This document shows, one piece after another, positions 1 to 4,881 of a DNA stretch of 5,734 bases; position 1 is the first letter of the stretch; every line of letters starts with the position of its first letter. Where the stretch lies: positions 1 through 5,734 of the forward strand of contig JAFSQZ010000038.1 in NCBI GenBank assembly GCA_017446355.1, in the 5' to 3' direction. The stretch comes from Neisseriaceae bacterium (GTDB lineage Bacteria; Pseudomonadota; Gammaproteobacteria; Burkholderiales; Neisseriaceae). Position numbers and translations under genes: made by a program. The notes under the pieces are model-generated. The model saw only the letters and a list, made by a program, of their open reading frames with translations. It was not told the DNA's origin and did no database searches.

Positions 1-23
1 TATTGAAAGACATTCAAAAATGA
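1..23 (+). CDS. 3' end of a probable toxin gene upstream of the antitoxin (partial)
   Basis: Only the last six codons of a possible upstream gene are visible. In the third reading frame the sequence reads Leu-Lys-Asp-Ile-Gln-Lys and stops with a TGA that overlaps the ATG of the next gene as ATGA. HigA-type antitoxins of this family usually follow a RelE/HigB-like toxin in the same operon, and a 4-bp ATGA overlap is typical of translationally coupled pairs. The toxin identity is inferred from the neighbour alone, because the visible residues are too few to classify. Confidence 0.35.
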
Positions 24-298
24 ACACTTTTAACACCGTCTTTGATGCAATATGCGACACCCCACAACAAGCAACAAATATGCGTTTACGCGCGGATTTG
101 ATGCTGCATATTGAACAAGTAATTATTCAGAACGGCTGGACACAAAAACAAGCTGCTCAAAAATGCCAAGTTACACAACCGCGTATCAATGATTTATTGC
201 AACACAAAATTGAAAAATTTTCACTTGATGCACTTGTTAACATTTCTGCATCACTAGGTGAAACCGTTTCTTTTCAACTGCAACCAGCTTTCGCCTAA
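20..298 (+). CDS. HigA-type XRE-family antitoxin (helix-turn-helix)
   Basis: This 92-residue protein is a probable antitoxin and autorepressor of a type II toxin-antitoxin pair. After a short N-terminal region (FDAICDTP), a charged helix (RLRADLMLHIEQVI, about residues 22-35) leads into a helix-turn-helix at about residues 38-64. That segment includes WTQKQAAQKCQVTQPRINDLL. It is followed by the family signature KIEKFSLDALVNI. The same architecture is seen in the second antitoxin of this window (3994-4308). A GAAAG element at 5-9 could act as ribosome binding site for the ATG at 20, and the start probably overlaps the stop of the upstream toxin. The gene converges with the baseplate gene, leaving only 11 bp between stops and no obvious terminator hairpin. 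The family call is firm; the cognate toxin lies outside the window. Confidence 0.85.
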   Translation: MNTFNTVFDAICDTPQQATNMRLRADLMLHIEQVIIQNGWTQKQAAQKCQVTQPRINDLLQHKIEKFSLDALVNISASLGETVSFQLQPAFA

Positions 299-309
299 AA
301 CCTGCGGCA

Positions 310-1179
310 TTAAAACAACTTACTGATTTTATTCATTGTTTTATCAACCAGCCCACCGATTGCGCCGTTAATACCAGCACTTTGTGCATTAGCAAAATCT
401 TGATAATCCATAGATTGATAAGTAGAAAAGGCAACAGGAATTTCCAGCCATAAATCGCCCATAGGGCTATAAGGCGCGTCAAGCGGTTTGCCTATGCTTT
501 CAATGATTAACGGGGGGTAAGTTTCGCCTTTATACGTCATTATCACACGATTAGGCGCATCGCTATGAAAAAGTTTAGATAAGCCTTGTTCATTTTGCGC
601 GTTTTCTGTGGCATTTTTCGCAGCGTCTACAACATTTTCTGCCATATGCGCAGGATACGCCATTTGCAACAAAGCATTAAACGGCGCAATCACTTCACTT
701 TGTGGGTCTTGCCACGCGCGAAACAATAGCGTACAGCTGATTTTTAACGGCTGATGTCCAGTATAAACTTGTCGGCTGTTCATCTTGGTAATAGAACTTT
801 TGCCAGCAGGGATTTCAGTCATCTCTTTAAGCTTACTGCCCACCACTTCATTACTATCATTCGGATTGATACCAACAACACCCAACAATTCACTTGCTAA
901 ACCTGACTGCATTGTCCCCATTGCACCGAGATAACGGCTTTCAAGATTGAAATTATCAAAAGGCGATTGCCAGTTAAAAGACTGTTCAATAGAACCCTCT
1001 TTAATCACGGCTTTAAACGCTAAACCAGTGGCAACATTATTCACATCAACTTGCTGAAATTGTGCGATTAAATCATTATTCAGGCTGCCCCAGTTTGAAG
1101 TATGCGCCCCAGCGATACCGCCAATGCCTAGAACGGTGTTTGTTAATTTTGCAAATGTTTCACTGTTCCAAAAACTCAT
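310..1179 (-). CDS. Putative phage tail/baseplate structural protein
   Basis: This 289-residue protein is probably a virion protein at the tube-baseplate junction. The N-terminal 35 residues are Gly/Ala-rich and hydrophobic. Residues 51-70 (FKAVIKEGSIEQSFNWQSPF region) begin a beta-rich part. Residues 131-158 (KMNSRQVYTGHQPLKISCTL, then LFRAWQDP) lead to an N/A-rich linker at 180-200. A conserved-looking segment follows at 220-256, with YPPLIIES, KPLDAPYSP and LWLEIPVAFSTYQSM. The pairing of a YPP-(I/V)ES strand with a later 'LEIPVAFSTY' strand resembles tail-tube-like baseplate proteins of contractile phages, a T4 gp48/gp54-like role. This is pattern recognition rather than an alignment. A GGAG ribosome binding site lies at 1186-1189, directly after the U-tract of a terminator-like hairpin. 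It is the last gene of the minus-strand block. Confidence 0.55.
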   Translation of the reverse strand: MSFWNSETFAKLTNTVLGIGGIAGAHTSNWGSLNNDLIAQFQQVDVNNVATGLAFKAVIKEGSIEQSFNWQSPFDNFNLESRYLGAMGTMQSGLASELLGVVGINPNDSNEVVGSKLKEMTEIPAGKSSITKMNSRQVYTGHQPLKISCTLLFRAWQDPQSEVIAPFNALLQMAYPAHMAENVVDAAKNATENAQNEQGLSKLFHSDAPNRVIMTYKGETYPPLIIESIGKPLDAPYSPMGDLWLEIPVAFSTYQSMDYQDFANAQSAGINGAIGGLVDKTMNKISKLF

Positions 1180-1189
1180 TTTTTACTCC

Positions 1190-1231
1190 AAAAAAAAATG
1201 GCTACTGTTCTCAAAAAGAGAAGTCGTAGCC
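1190..1231 (-). terminator. Rho-independent terminator-like hairpin just before the baseplate gene
   Basis: GGCTAC (1200-1205) pairs with GTAGCC (1226-1231), and TTCTC (1208-1212) pairs with GAGAA (1218-1222), separated by a small internal loop. On the minus strand the stem is followed by one A and nine T residues (1198-1190). That U-tract runs straight into the GGAG ribosome binding site of the baseplate gene. No promoter can fit between terminator and start codon, so it may act as an attenuator or a leaky internal terminator. Confidence 0.7.
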
Positions 1232-1288
1232 CAAACCATCAACGGATTTTAAAATGAACCAACGCTTTCTAGAAGAAAGCAAGGTCAT
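1211..1288 (-). CDS. Possible 25-residue leader-type ORF (unsupported)
   Basis: On the minus strand an ATG at 1288 opens a 25-codon frame starting MTLLSSRKRW and ending GLGYDFSF. Its TGA falls in the loop of the terminator-like hairpin at 1200-1231. The 5' half of that hairpin is therefore coding. A ribosome finishing this frame would cover the stem, which is the geometry of a translational attenuator in front of the baseplate gene. No clear ribosome binding site precedes the ATG, and an AT-rich gap can yield a frame this short by chance. Confidence 0.15.
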   Translation of the reverse strand: MTLLSSRKRWFILKSVDGLGYDFSF

Positions 1289-1349
1289 TTTAATGCAGTT
1301 AGGCTACCTGAATATAAGCGTTCCCATTTTTGCGTTTTTTAGCCTTTAA
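1254..1349 (+). CDS. Possible 31-residue small ORF (unsupported)
   Basis: An ATG at 1254 opens a 31-codon frame starting MNQRFLEESK and ending in a hydrophobic segment, VPIFAFFSL. It overlaps the stop of a 19-codon frame that begins at 1198, as ATGA. It also runs slightly past the stop of the convergent membrane gene at 1339. A GGA at 1244-1246 is a weak, rather distant ribosome binding site. A short charged N-terminus with a hydrophobic tail is the general shape of small membrane-active peptides, but there is no family match I recognise. The opposite strand has an equally short frame, so this may be chance. Confidence 0.12.
   Translation: MNQRFLEESKVILMQLGYLNISVPIFAFFSL
1301..1312 (+). repeat. 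DNA uptake sequence variant AGGCTACCTGAA (Eikenella-type dialect)
   Basis: A 12-base AGGCTACCTGAA lies in the gap between the baseplate gene and the holin-like genes. It differs by one base from the AGGCTGCCTGAA core found elsewhere in the window, and it lacks the leading TTC that makes the other copies palindromic. It matches the uptake dialect described for Eikenella. It could be a mutated local copy or an imported one. Confidence 0.55.
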
Positions 1350-1680
1350 ACGGCATTTTTCCGTGCGATTGTCGTTTATCGTTTAAAGTCTGAATACGTA
1401 AATTGCGCTGACAAAAATACAAACACACCGCGCTATCCATTAACAACTTATCCCAGTGTGGTAATTGATGGTATTGCAACACATAGAACCAAGTTGCCAC
1501 AGAACCGCCCAGCACCAATAAATAAGCCCAACTTTCGCACATTTCCGCATCAAAACTGAATAACTTTCTTTTTTTGGCAGCAACACGGCAAACCATAAAA
1601 TAAAACACCACCAAAGACGGTAAAGTCGCTAAAAAAATCAAAACACACTTAACCATATGCAAATAATCAAACACCATCAT
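1339..1680 (-). CDS. Small phage membrane protein, 3-TM holin-like
   Basis: This 113-residue protein has three predicted hydrophobic segments, at about residues 7-31, 49-68 and 78-92. A basic cytoplasmic loop (RVAAKKRKLF) lies after the first, and the C-terminus is polar and basic (RNLRIQTLNDKRQSHGK). The spacing of a first helix, a basic loop, the second helix in 'SWAYLLVLGGSVATWFYVL', and a short third helix ending in an R-N-L motif resembles small three-TM putative phage holins (Pfam Phage_holin_3_7 type). Its ATG overlaps the stop of the preceding membrane gene by 4 bp (ATGA). It has an AAGGGG ribosome binding site inside that gene, so the two are translationally coupled. Two adjacent holin-like genes may form a holin/antiholin or holin/accessory pair. 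No endolysin gene follows, so a lysis role is inferred only. Confidence 0.55.
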   Translation of the reverse strand: MMVFDYLHMVKCVLIFLATLPSLVVFYFMVCRVAAKKRKLFSFDAEMCESWAYLLVLGGSVATWFYVLQYHQLPHWDKLLMDSAVCLYFCQRNLRIQTLNDKRQSHGKMPFKG

Positions 1681-2099
1681 TTTTTACCCCTTGTAAAAAA
1701 CGAAAAGAAAAAATCAATCACATCATCAAAACGCTTTTCAATGCTAGGGTATAGGCTATGAATAACGCTTACCAAAAATTGCCAGCACAAACCCACCAAA
1801 ACAGGCAAGGTAACGTGCAAAAGAGAAACTTCTGTATGCGTGAAAAAATCGTATTGTTTGCTAAATTGATGAATAAAAAACTCTGCCAAAACAGGCGCAA
1901 GCGCACCGCCTAGCAAACCGCCGATAATCGTGTGGCTCATCACAAGGGCTATGCTTTTTTTGCCATCGTGCATTAAAACGGCAGCACTGGAAATCGCCCC
2001 CAGCACCACCGCTTCAACAGGCATACCCAAAAACAAACCGCCAGCCCCAGCAGTCGCCACCGCCACCGCTGACGCAGGCATTACAACAGGCTCTGCCAT
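1677..2099 (-). CDS. Putative phage holin (multi-TM membrane protein)
   Basis: This 140-residue membrane protein starts MAEPVVMPASAVAVATAGAG, an opening common in small phage holins. Hydrophobic segments lie at about residues 8-43 (one or two helices rich in Ala/Gly), 50-73 (ALVMSHTIIGGLLGGALAPV) and 92-113. A polar, positively charged tail follows (EKRFDDVIDFFFSFFTRGKK). Holins insert in the inner membrane and time lysis by forming holes. The gene begins one base after the stop of the protease/scaffold gene, with AAGGGG at the end of that gene as ribosome binding site. It overlaps the next membrane gene by 4 bp. It is longer than most three-TM holins and has an extra hydrophobic segment. A prophage membrane protein of another role is the main alternative. 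Confidence 0.55.
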   Translation of the reverse strand: MAEPVVMPASAVAVATAGAGGLFLGMPVEAVVLGAISSAAVLMHDGKKSIALVMSHTIIGGLLGGALAPVLAEFFIHQFSKQYDFFTHTEVSLLHVTLPVLVGLCWQFLVSVIHSLYPSIEKRFDDVIDFFFSFFTRGKK

Positions 2100-2100
2100 A

Positions 2101-2967
2101 TTAGCCCCTTTCTAAAAAACTTAAAATATTCAATTGCTTATTATTTTCAGGCTGCATCTCTTTAATGTCTACATTCTGAATACTGTCCATCACACTTGTT
2201 GACAACTCAATCCAATTATCCGAAACACTCAATCGCGTAAAAGGCGCGTTTTGAACGTGTTGCAAATCGTCCAATGTTACGCGTAAATCATTGTTTTCAA
2301 ACTGGCTCTGTTCAAGTTGTTCACTTAAACTGTCAATTGTGGCAAGCAAATGCTCATTGGTTTTTAACAAGGCTTTACTGTTTTGCGCCGTTTCAATTAG
2401 CGCGTCCATTACTGCCTGTTGTTCCATTCTTCGCGCTTGTTCCACCGCCATTTTTTGCTTACTGGTTAAACGGTTATATTCTTTATCGTAAGCCGTACTG
2501 TCTAAAACCGCGTAACCGCGATTGCCGTGAAAGTTAGGCGACAACACATAATCAAAGCCCCAAAACTCGGTAGGATTTTCTTCATTAGGCGCAACAACGC
2601 TTGAAAATCCACCAGTTTGCGCTTCGTGCCACTCTTGCGCTTTTCTGCCCAGCGGTGTGTCTAAAAACCGCGCTTGATGCGATACAGTACCATCATCATC
2701 AACGCGGATATAAGTCGTTACAAAAGCTGGTTCAATAGGGATAATTTCGCCATTTTCTAACGCGCATTCAGGCGGATATAAACCGAAACGTCGTCTAATA
2801 TCGTGTCCCAAATAACCGAATAAATCACCTTTTTTTACCATCTCTTGAATACGGTTACCGTTCACGATACTGGCTAATTTCTGCACATTAAAATGGCGTG
2901 CTTGCCCAACAAATTTACGCCGTCTATCGTTTAAATTGTATTGAATAATATCAGTGGTTAATCCCAT
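2101..2967 (-). CDS. Putative prohead protease fused to a capsid scaffold
   Basis: This 288-residue protein looks like a capsid-assembly protease with an attached scaffold, comparable in size and layout to P2 gpO. Residues 1-155 form the protease-like part. GYLGHDIRRRF carries a candidate catalytic His (55), and VSHQARFLDTPLG lies at 95-107. QTGGFSSVV carries a candidate nucleophile Ser (122 or 123), about 67 residues after the His, and a core strand follows (FWGFDYVL, 135-142). Residues about 160-240 are Gln/Glu/Leu-rich and predicted coiled coil (EQLEQSQFENNDLRVTLDDL), as expected of a scaffold. The tail at 240-288 is variable. The ribosome binding site is AAGGGG at 2973-2978. The third catalytic residue was not assigned. 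A protease/scaffold normally precedes a major capsid gene, but here the next genes are holin-like and no capsid gene is visible. Confidence 0.6.
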   Translation of the reverse strand: MGLTTDIIQYNLNDRRRKFVGQARHFNVQKLASIVNGNRIQEMVKKGDLFGYLGHDIRRRFGLYPPECALENGEIIPIEPAFVTTYIRVDDDGTVSHQARFLDTPLGRKAQEWHEAQTGGFSSVVAPNEENPTEFWGFDYVLSPNFHGNRGYAVLDSTAYDKEYNRLTSKQKMAVEQARRMEQQAVMDALIETAQNSKALLKTNEHLLATIDSLSEQLEQSQFENNDLRVTLDDLQHVQNAPFTRLSVSDNWIELSTSVMDSIQNVDIKEMQPENNKQLNILSFLERG

Positions 2968-2990
2968 ATTTTCCCCTTGTGTGTCCTTTT

Positions 2991-3005
2991 TTCAGGCAGC
3001 CTGAA
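2991..3005. repeat. DNA uptake sequence palindrome TTCAGGCAGCCTGAA
   Basis: This is a perfect 15-base inverted repeat around a central CAG, extended by extra T/A pairs to about 2989-3007. It lies between the stop of the 124-residue gene (3008) and the protease/scaffold ribosome binding site. One strand carries the AGGCAGCCTGAA dialect and the other AGGCTGCCTGAA. It may also form a short hairpin in the transcript, but on the minus strand it is followed by A residues rather than a U-tract, so it is not a typical terminator. Confidence 0.9.
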
Positions 3006-3007
3006 AA

Positions 3008-3382
3008 TTAAATCGTTTCAGGCGCACTGTAAAACGCCCATTTACGCATATACTCATTACGAAAATTAGCAATATCTTGCGCAATTTCACTACTACTGCG
3101 CCCAAAAGGCTCGTGGCTAGCAACTCTACTTGCTTCTTGCATTAACGCGGTTTCTTGTTCAGCAAAAAGGCTAGCAAGTGGCTTAATCACGCCCCATTCA
3201 GCAACCGTTAAATCCGTGTCGCCGTCAATATTCATTAAGCAGTCGCCACCGCTTGCCTTTAAAAATCCCCAAGCTTGATATTCGTTTGCAGCTTCAACAA
3301 TAAACTTTTGTGCCGTGTCCACATCAATCAAGCTTGTTGACAATCCTTGTTGCCAAACAACGGCTAAATCTTTAATTTGCAT
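3008..3382 (-). CDS. Small putative phage virion/connector protein
   Basis: This 124-residue acidic protein is predicted to be mainly helical. An N-terminal helical part (residues 1-40, VDTAQKFIVEAANEYQAWGF) is followed by a Gly/Asp turn (GGDCLMNIDGDTD). A second helical part, LTVAEWGVIKPLASLFAEQETALMQEASR, spans 58-86. Then comes GRSSSEIAQDIANFRNEY (94-111). The 'EW..IKPL..L...E.A...EAS...G' segment followed by 'GRS.SEI..DI' looks like small structural proteins found beside head and tail genes of prophages. A head-tail connector or neck protein is the best guess, but I do not recognise the family. Its ATG lies five bases after the tube gene stop without a clear ribosome binding site, so it is probably translationally coupled. 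A DNA uptake palindrome follows its stop. Confidence 0.45.
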   Translation of the reverse strand: MQIKDLAVVWQQGLSTSLIDVDTAQKFIVEAANEYQAWGFLKASGGDCLMNIDGDTDLTVAEWGVIKPLASLFAEQETALMQEASRVASHEPFGRSSSEIAQDIANFRNEYMRKWAFYSAPETI

Positions 3383-3387
3383 AGCGT

Positions 3388-3876
3388 TTATTCAACATCA
3401 GGAAAATACATATAGAAAATTTGCCCTTGCAAAACGGTAATTTGCGAACGGTTTTCCGTATCGGTATCCAATGGGTCAAACCCAAATAAAACCGCGTCAA
3501 TAATGCGCCATTTTTGTTTAAAGTTATCAGGTGTACCCAAATACAAAGTAGCGTTAAAAGTAGGGCGCACGCCAATCTCAACATCGGCTTGTAAGCTTTC
3601 AATCAATGCACGCACCGCGCCGTCCATATTTTCCTTAAAGGCAATAGAACCGCGAAAATCAAAGCGTGGTGTTTGTTGCGTTGCTGTTTTAAAACCGCCA
3701 ATCAAAGGCACTTCAATCACATCTTCGGGTGTAACTTGTGGCACTGGAAACTGTTTCACCAAATAGGTATATTCATCTTTGCCATCAATCACCATTGTGT
3801 ACTCTGAATTAAGCGCGATTTCGCCCAATGCTTTGATCTTTTGGTAGACATCAAAAGCGTTTTTTGCGTTTAACAT
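3388..3876 (-). CDS. Putative phage tail tube protein (contractile-tail type)
   Basis: This 162-residue protein matches the length of known tube proteins such as T4 gp19 (about 163). It has the general pattern of a tube subunit. VIEVPLIGGFKTATQQ (53-68) is followed by FRGSIAFKENMDGAVRALIE (74-93), a middle section with ATLYLGTPDN (109-118), and a beta-rich C-terminus (RSQITVLQGQIFYMYFPD, 143-160). Tube proteins stack into the inner tail channel. The start ATG has a strong AAGGAG ribosome binding site at 3883-3888. A terminator-like hairpin lies immediately upstream at 3903-3932. The gene runs into the connector-like gene with a five-base gap. A baseplate protein of similar fold is the main alternative. 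No sheath gene is visible in the window. Confidence 0.55.
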   Translation of the reverse strand: MLNAKNAFDVYQKIKALGEIALNSEYTMVIDGKDEYTYLVKQFPVPQVTPEDVIEVPLIGGFKTATQQTPRFDFRGSIAFKENMDGAVRALIESLQADVEIGVRPTFNATLYLGTPDNFKQKWRIIDAVLFGFDPLDTDTENRSQITVLQGQIFYMYFPDVE

Positions 3877-3897
3877 TGCTTTCTCCTTGGTCTTGAA

Positions 3898-3932
3898 TAA
3901 AAAAACACGCTAGAATAGTTTCTAACGTGTTT
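3898..3932 (-). terminator. Strong rho-independent terminator of the toxin-antitoxin cassette
   Basis: A stem of 11 bp (3905-3915 with 3920-3930, one G-T wobble when read as minus-strand RNA), extendable by two A-T pairs, closes a four-base loop. On the minus strand it is followed by a run of about seven T residues. On the plus strand it is followed by TTATTTTT, so it could work in both directions. It ends transcription from the higBA pair, yet only about 20 bases separate it from the tube gene ATG, and those contain the ribosome binding site. Confidence 0.85.
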
Positions 3933-3974
3933 ATTTTTAACGATTTTTAAGCGTTTTTTTTAAATTGTTCCTGT

Positions 3975-3989
3975 TTCAGGCTGCCTGAA
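3975..3989. repeat. DNA uptake sequence palindrome TTCAGGCTGCCTGAA
   Basis: This 15-base inverted repeat lies four bases after the antitoxin stop and before the terminator at 3905-3930. With the copy at 4695 it brackets the higBA cassette. The plus strand carries AGGCTGCCTGAA (3978-3989). Confidence 0.9.
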
Positions 3990-3993
3990 AAGA

Positions 3994-4308
3994 TTAACTA
4001 ATGTTAAATTGAATATGTTTGCCTGTTTTAGCAAGCATAGCAATCAGTGCATCAATAGAAAACTTGCTCACTTTGCAATTAACAACATCTGAAACGCGTG
4101 GACGACTAATATTTAAAATTTCAGCAGCCTGTTCTTGTTTAAGTTGATTTTCATCAATCCAATCGCTCACACTTTTTGCCAGTGTTAATTTCGCCTGAAT
4201 AATCATATCGCTATGGGCTTTTAGTTGCTTTGCAACTTCTGGCTCAAAACCTAAATCAACAAAAACATTGCCATTTATAGGCGTGATATGAGTTGTTTTG
4301 CTATCCAT
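3994..4308 (-). CDS. higA: HigA-type XRE-family antitoxin
   Basis: This 104-residue protein neutralises the adjacent HigB-like toxin and is expected to repress the operon by binding upstream DNA. The N-terminal half (residues 14-50, FVDLGFEPEVAKQLKAHSDM onward) is the toxin-binding side in this family. A helix-turn-helix follows at about 54-82 (QLKQEQAAEILNISRPRVSDVV). Then comes the signature KVSKFSIDALIAML. Its ATG overlaps the toxin stop by 8 bp, and AGGAA inside the toxin gene serves as ribosome binding site, so toxin comes first and the two are coupled. The downstream side carries an uptake palindrome and a strong terminator. It is related to, but clearly different from, the antitoxin at 20-298, so the two are separate acquisitions or old paralogues. 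Confidence 0.88.
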   Translation of the reverse strand: MDSKTTHITPINGNVFVDLGFEPEVAKQLKAHSDMIIQAKLTLAKSVSDWIDENQLKQEQAAEILNISRPRVSDVVNCKVSKFSIDALIAMLAKTGKHIQFNIS

Positions 4309-4642
4309 TTTTTAATTCCTGTATCAGTGCGCGGTAACGTTGCTTGATAATATCAATATCCTTTTTAGCGGTTTGCTGGCTTTTCTTTTGAAAACAGTGC
4401 AAAACAAACACTGCACGCTCAAACTTTACGACATACACCACACGAAACGCGCCATCAGGCAGTTTTTTACGCAATTCCATAACGCCATTGCCTAAATTTA
4501 CCATCGGTTTAAAATCGGTAGGCTCTAATCCATTTTGAACCAAACCTAATTCATAACCAAAATGTTTAATAGCATCAAGCGGAAACCTTTTCAAGTCATC
4601 AAGCGAAGTATCGCGCCATTCAATCGGTTTTTCTGTATTCAT
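4301..4642 (-). CDS. higB: HigB/RelE-like toxin (phage-derived Gp49-like family)
   Basis: This probable ribosome-dependent mRNA-cleaving toxin is 113 residues long. It carries the hallmarks of the Gp49-like HigB family (PF05973). FPLDAIKHFGYELGLVQNG (20-38) is followed by FKPMVNLGNGVMELR (44-58). The basic strand segment GAFRVVYVVKFERAVFVLHC (64-83) leads to FQKKSQQTAKKDIDIIKQRY (84-103). Arg58, Arg67, Lys86 and Lys87 are the likely RNA-binding or catalytic positions by family analogy. I chose the ATG at 4642. A TTG at 4651 would add three residues but sits in the operator/promoter region. No Shine-Dalgarno sequence precedes the ATG, and the promoter predicts a transcript starting only a few bases upstream. 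The gene looks intact, with no frameshift. It overlaps higA by 8 bp. Confidence 0.9.
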   Translation of the reverse strand: MNTEKPIEWRDTSLDDLKRFPLDAIKHFGYELGLVQNGLEPTDFKPMVNLGNGVMELRKKLPDGAFRVVYVVKFERAVFVLHCFQKKSQQTAKKDIDIIKQRYRALIQELKNG

Positions 4643-4680
4643 ATGTATCAAATTTTATACATAAATCAAAACAGTGGCAA
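4642..4680 (-). promoter_or_regulatory. higBA promoter with overlapping operator inverted repeat
   Basis: On the minus strand TTGCCA (4680-4675) and TAAAAT (4657-4652) form a sigma-70-like pair with a 17-bp spacer. Inverted repeat arms TATGTAT (4642-4648) and ATACATA (4657-4663), separated by 8 bp, cover the -10 element and the toxin start. This is the expected place for antitoxin autorepression. The predicted transcription start near 4645 would leave only about three untranslated bases. Confidence 0.6.
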
Positions 4681-4694
4681 TCATAAAATATACT

Positions 4695-4709
4695 TTCAGG
4701 CTGCCTGAA
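4695..4709. repeat. DNA uptake sequence palindrome TTCAGGCTGCCTGAA
   Basis: This 15-base palindromic uptake sequence lies just upstream of the higBA promoter. It forms the left arm of the nested inverted unit and the outer border of the higBA cassette. Confidence 0.9.
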
Positions 4710-4741
4710 AAACAAACAACAACACCGCCGAAACTCCTACC

Positions 4742-4856
4742 GTCATTGCGAGCGAGCAAAGCGAGCGTGGCAATCTCCTTGCTATGGAAAACGCACCAAA
4801 TTTACACAACAACAATGAGATTGCTACGTCGTGATTTCATCACGGCTCGCAATGAC
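4742..4856. mobile_element. MITE-like non-coding palindromic repeat of about 115 bp
   Basis: Perfect 12-bp terminal inverted repeats GTCATTGCGAGC (4742-4753) and GCTCGCAATGAC (4845-4856) enclose a second inverted pair, GCAATCTC (4770-4777) and GAGATTGC (4817-4824). A further small hairpin, CGTGAT/ATCACG, lies in the right arm (4830-4844). The ends match a widespread 'GTCATTGCGAG...CAATCTC' class of dispersed bacterial palindromic repeats. There is no coding capacity for a transposase, and no convincing target-site duplication is visible, so mobilisation in trans is an inference. Confidence 0.7.
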
Positions 4857-4866
4857 AGAAATAGCT

Positions 4867-4881
4867 TTCAGGCAGCCTGAA
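4867..4881. repeat. DNA uptake sequence palindrome TTCAGGCAGCCTGAA overlapping a stop codon
   Basis: This 15-base uptake palindrome overlaps the 3' end of the tail-fibre-assembly gene. On the minus strand it encodes the final Gln-Ala-Ala and the TGA stop of that protein. Confidence 0.9.

Noticed and set aside
1198..1257. 19-codon plus-strand frame ending in ATGA overlap with the 31-codon frame
   Set aside because: It starts inside the A-tract of the terminator and runs through the hairpin. It is very short and Lys/Arg-rich, without a ribosome binding site.
2144..2155. Partial uptake sequence TTTTCAGGCTGC
   Set aside because: Only the first half of the palindrome is present and the CCTGAA half is missing. 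It lies within the protease/scaffold coding region and is likely coincidental.
1930..2537. Plus-strand frames opposite the holin and protease genes (1930-2115, 2274-2537, 2291-2491)
   Set aside because: They lie antisense to well-supported genes, have cysteine-rich or Ala/Thr-rich shadow composition, and lack start signals.
2991..3005. Uptake palindrome as a minus-strand terminator
   Set aside because: The hairpin is short and followed by A residues rather than Us in the transcribed direction.
3372..3602. Minus-strand 76-codon frame overlapping the tube gene
   Set aside because: It sits in another frame inside the tube gene, has no ribosome binding site, and shows no family features.
3503..3766. 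Plus-strand frame opposite the tube gene
   Set aside because: It is antisense to the tube gene and has Ser/Lys-rich shadow composition without recognisable motifs.
4674..4880. Plus-strand 68-codon frame
   Set aside because: It is a translation through the uptake sequences and the MITE-like palindrome, with low-complexity charged content typical of translated repeats and no ribosome binding site.
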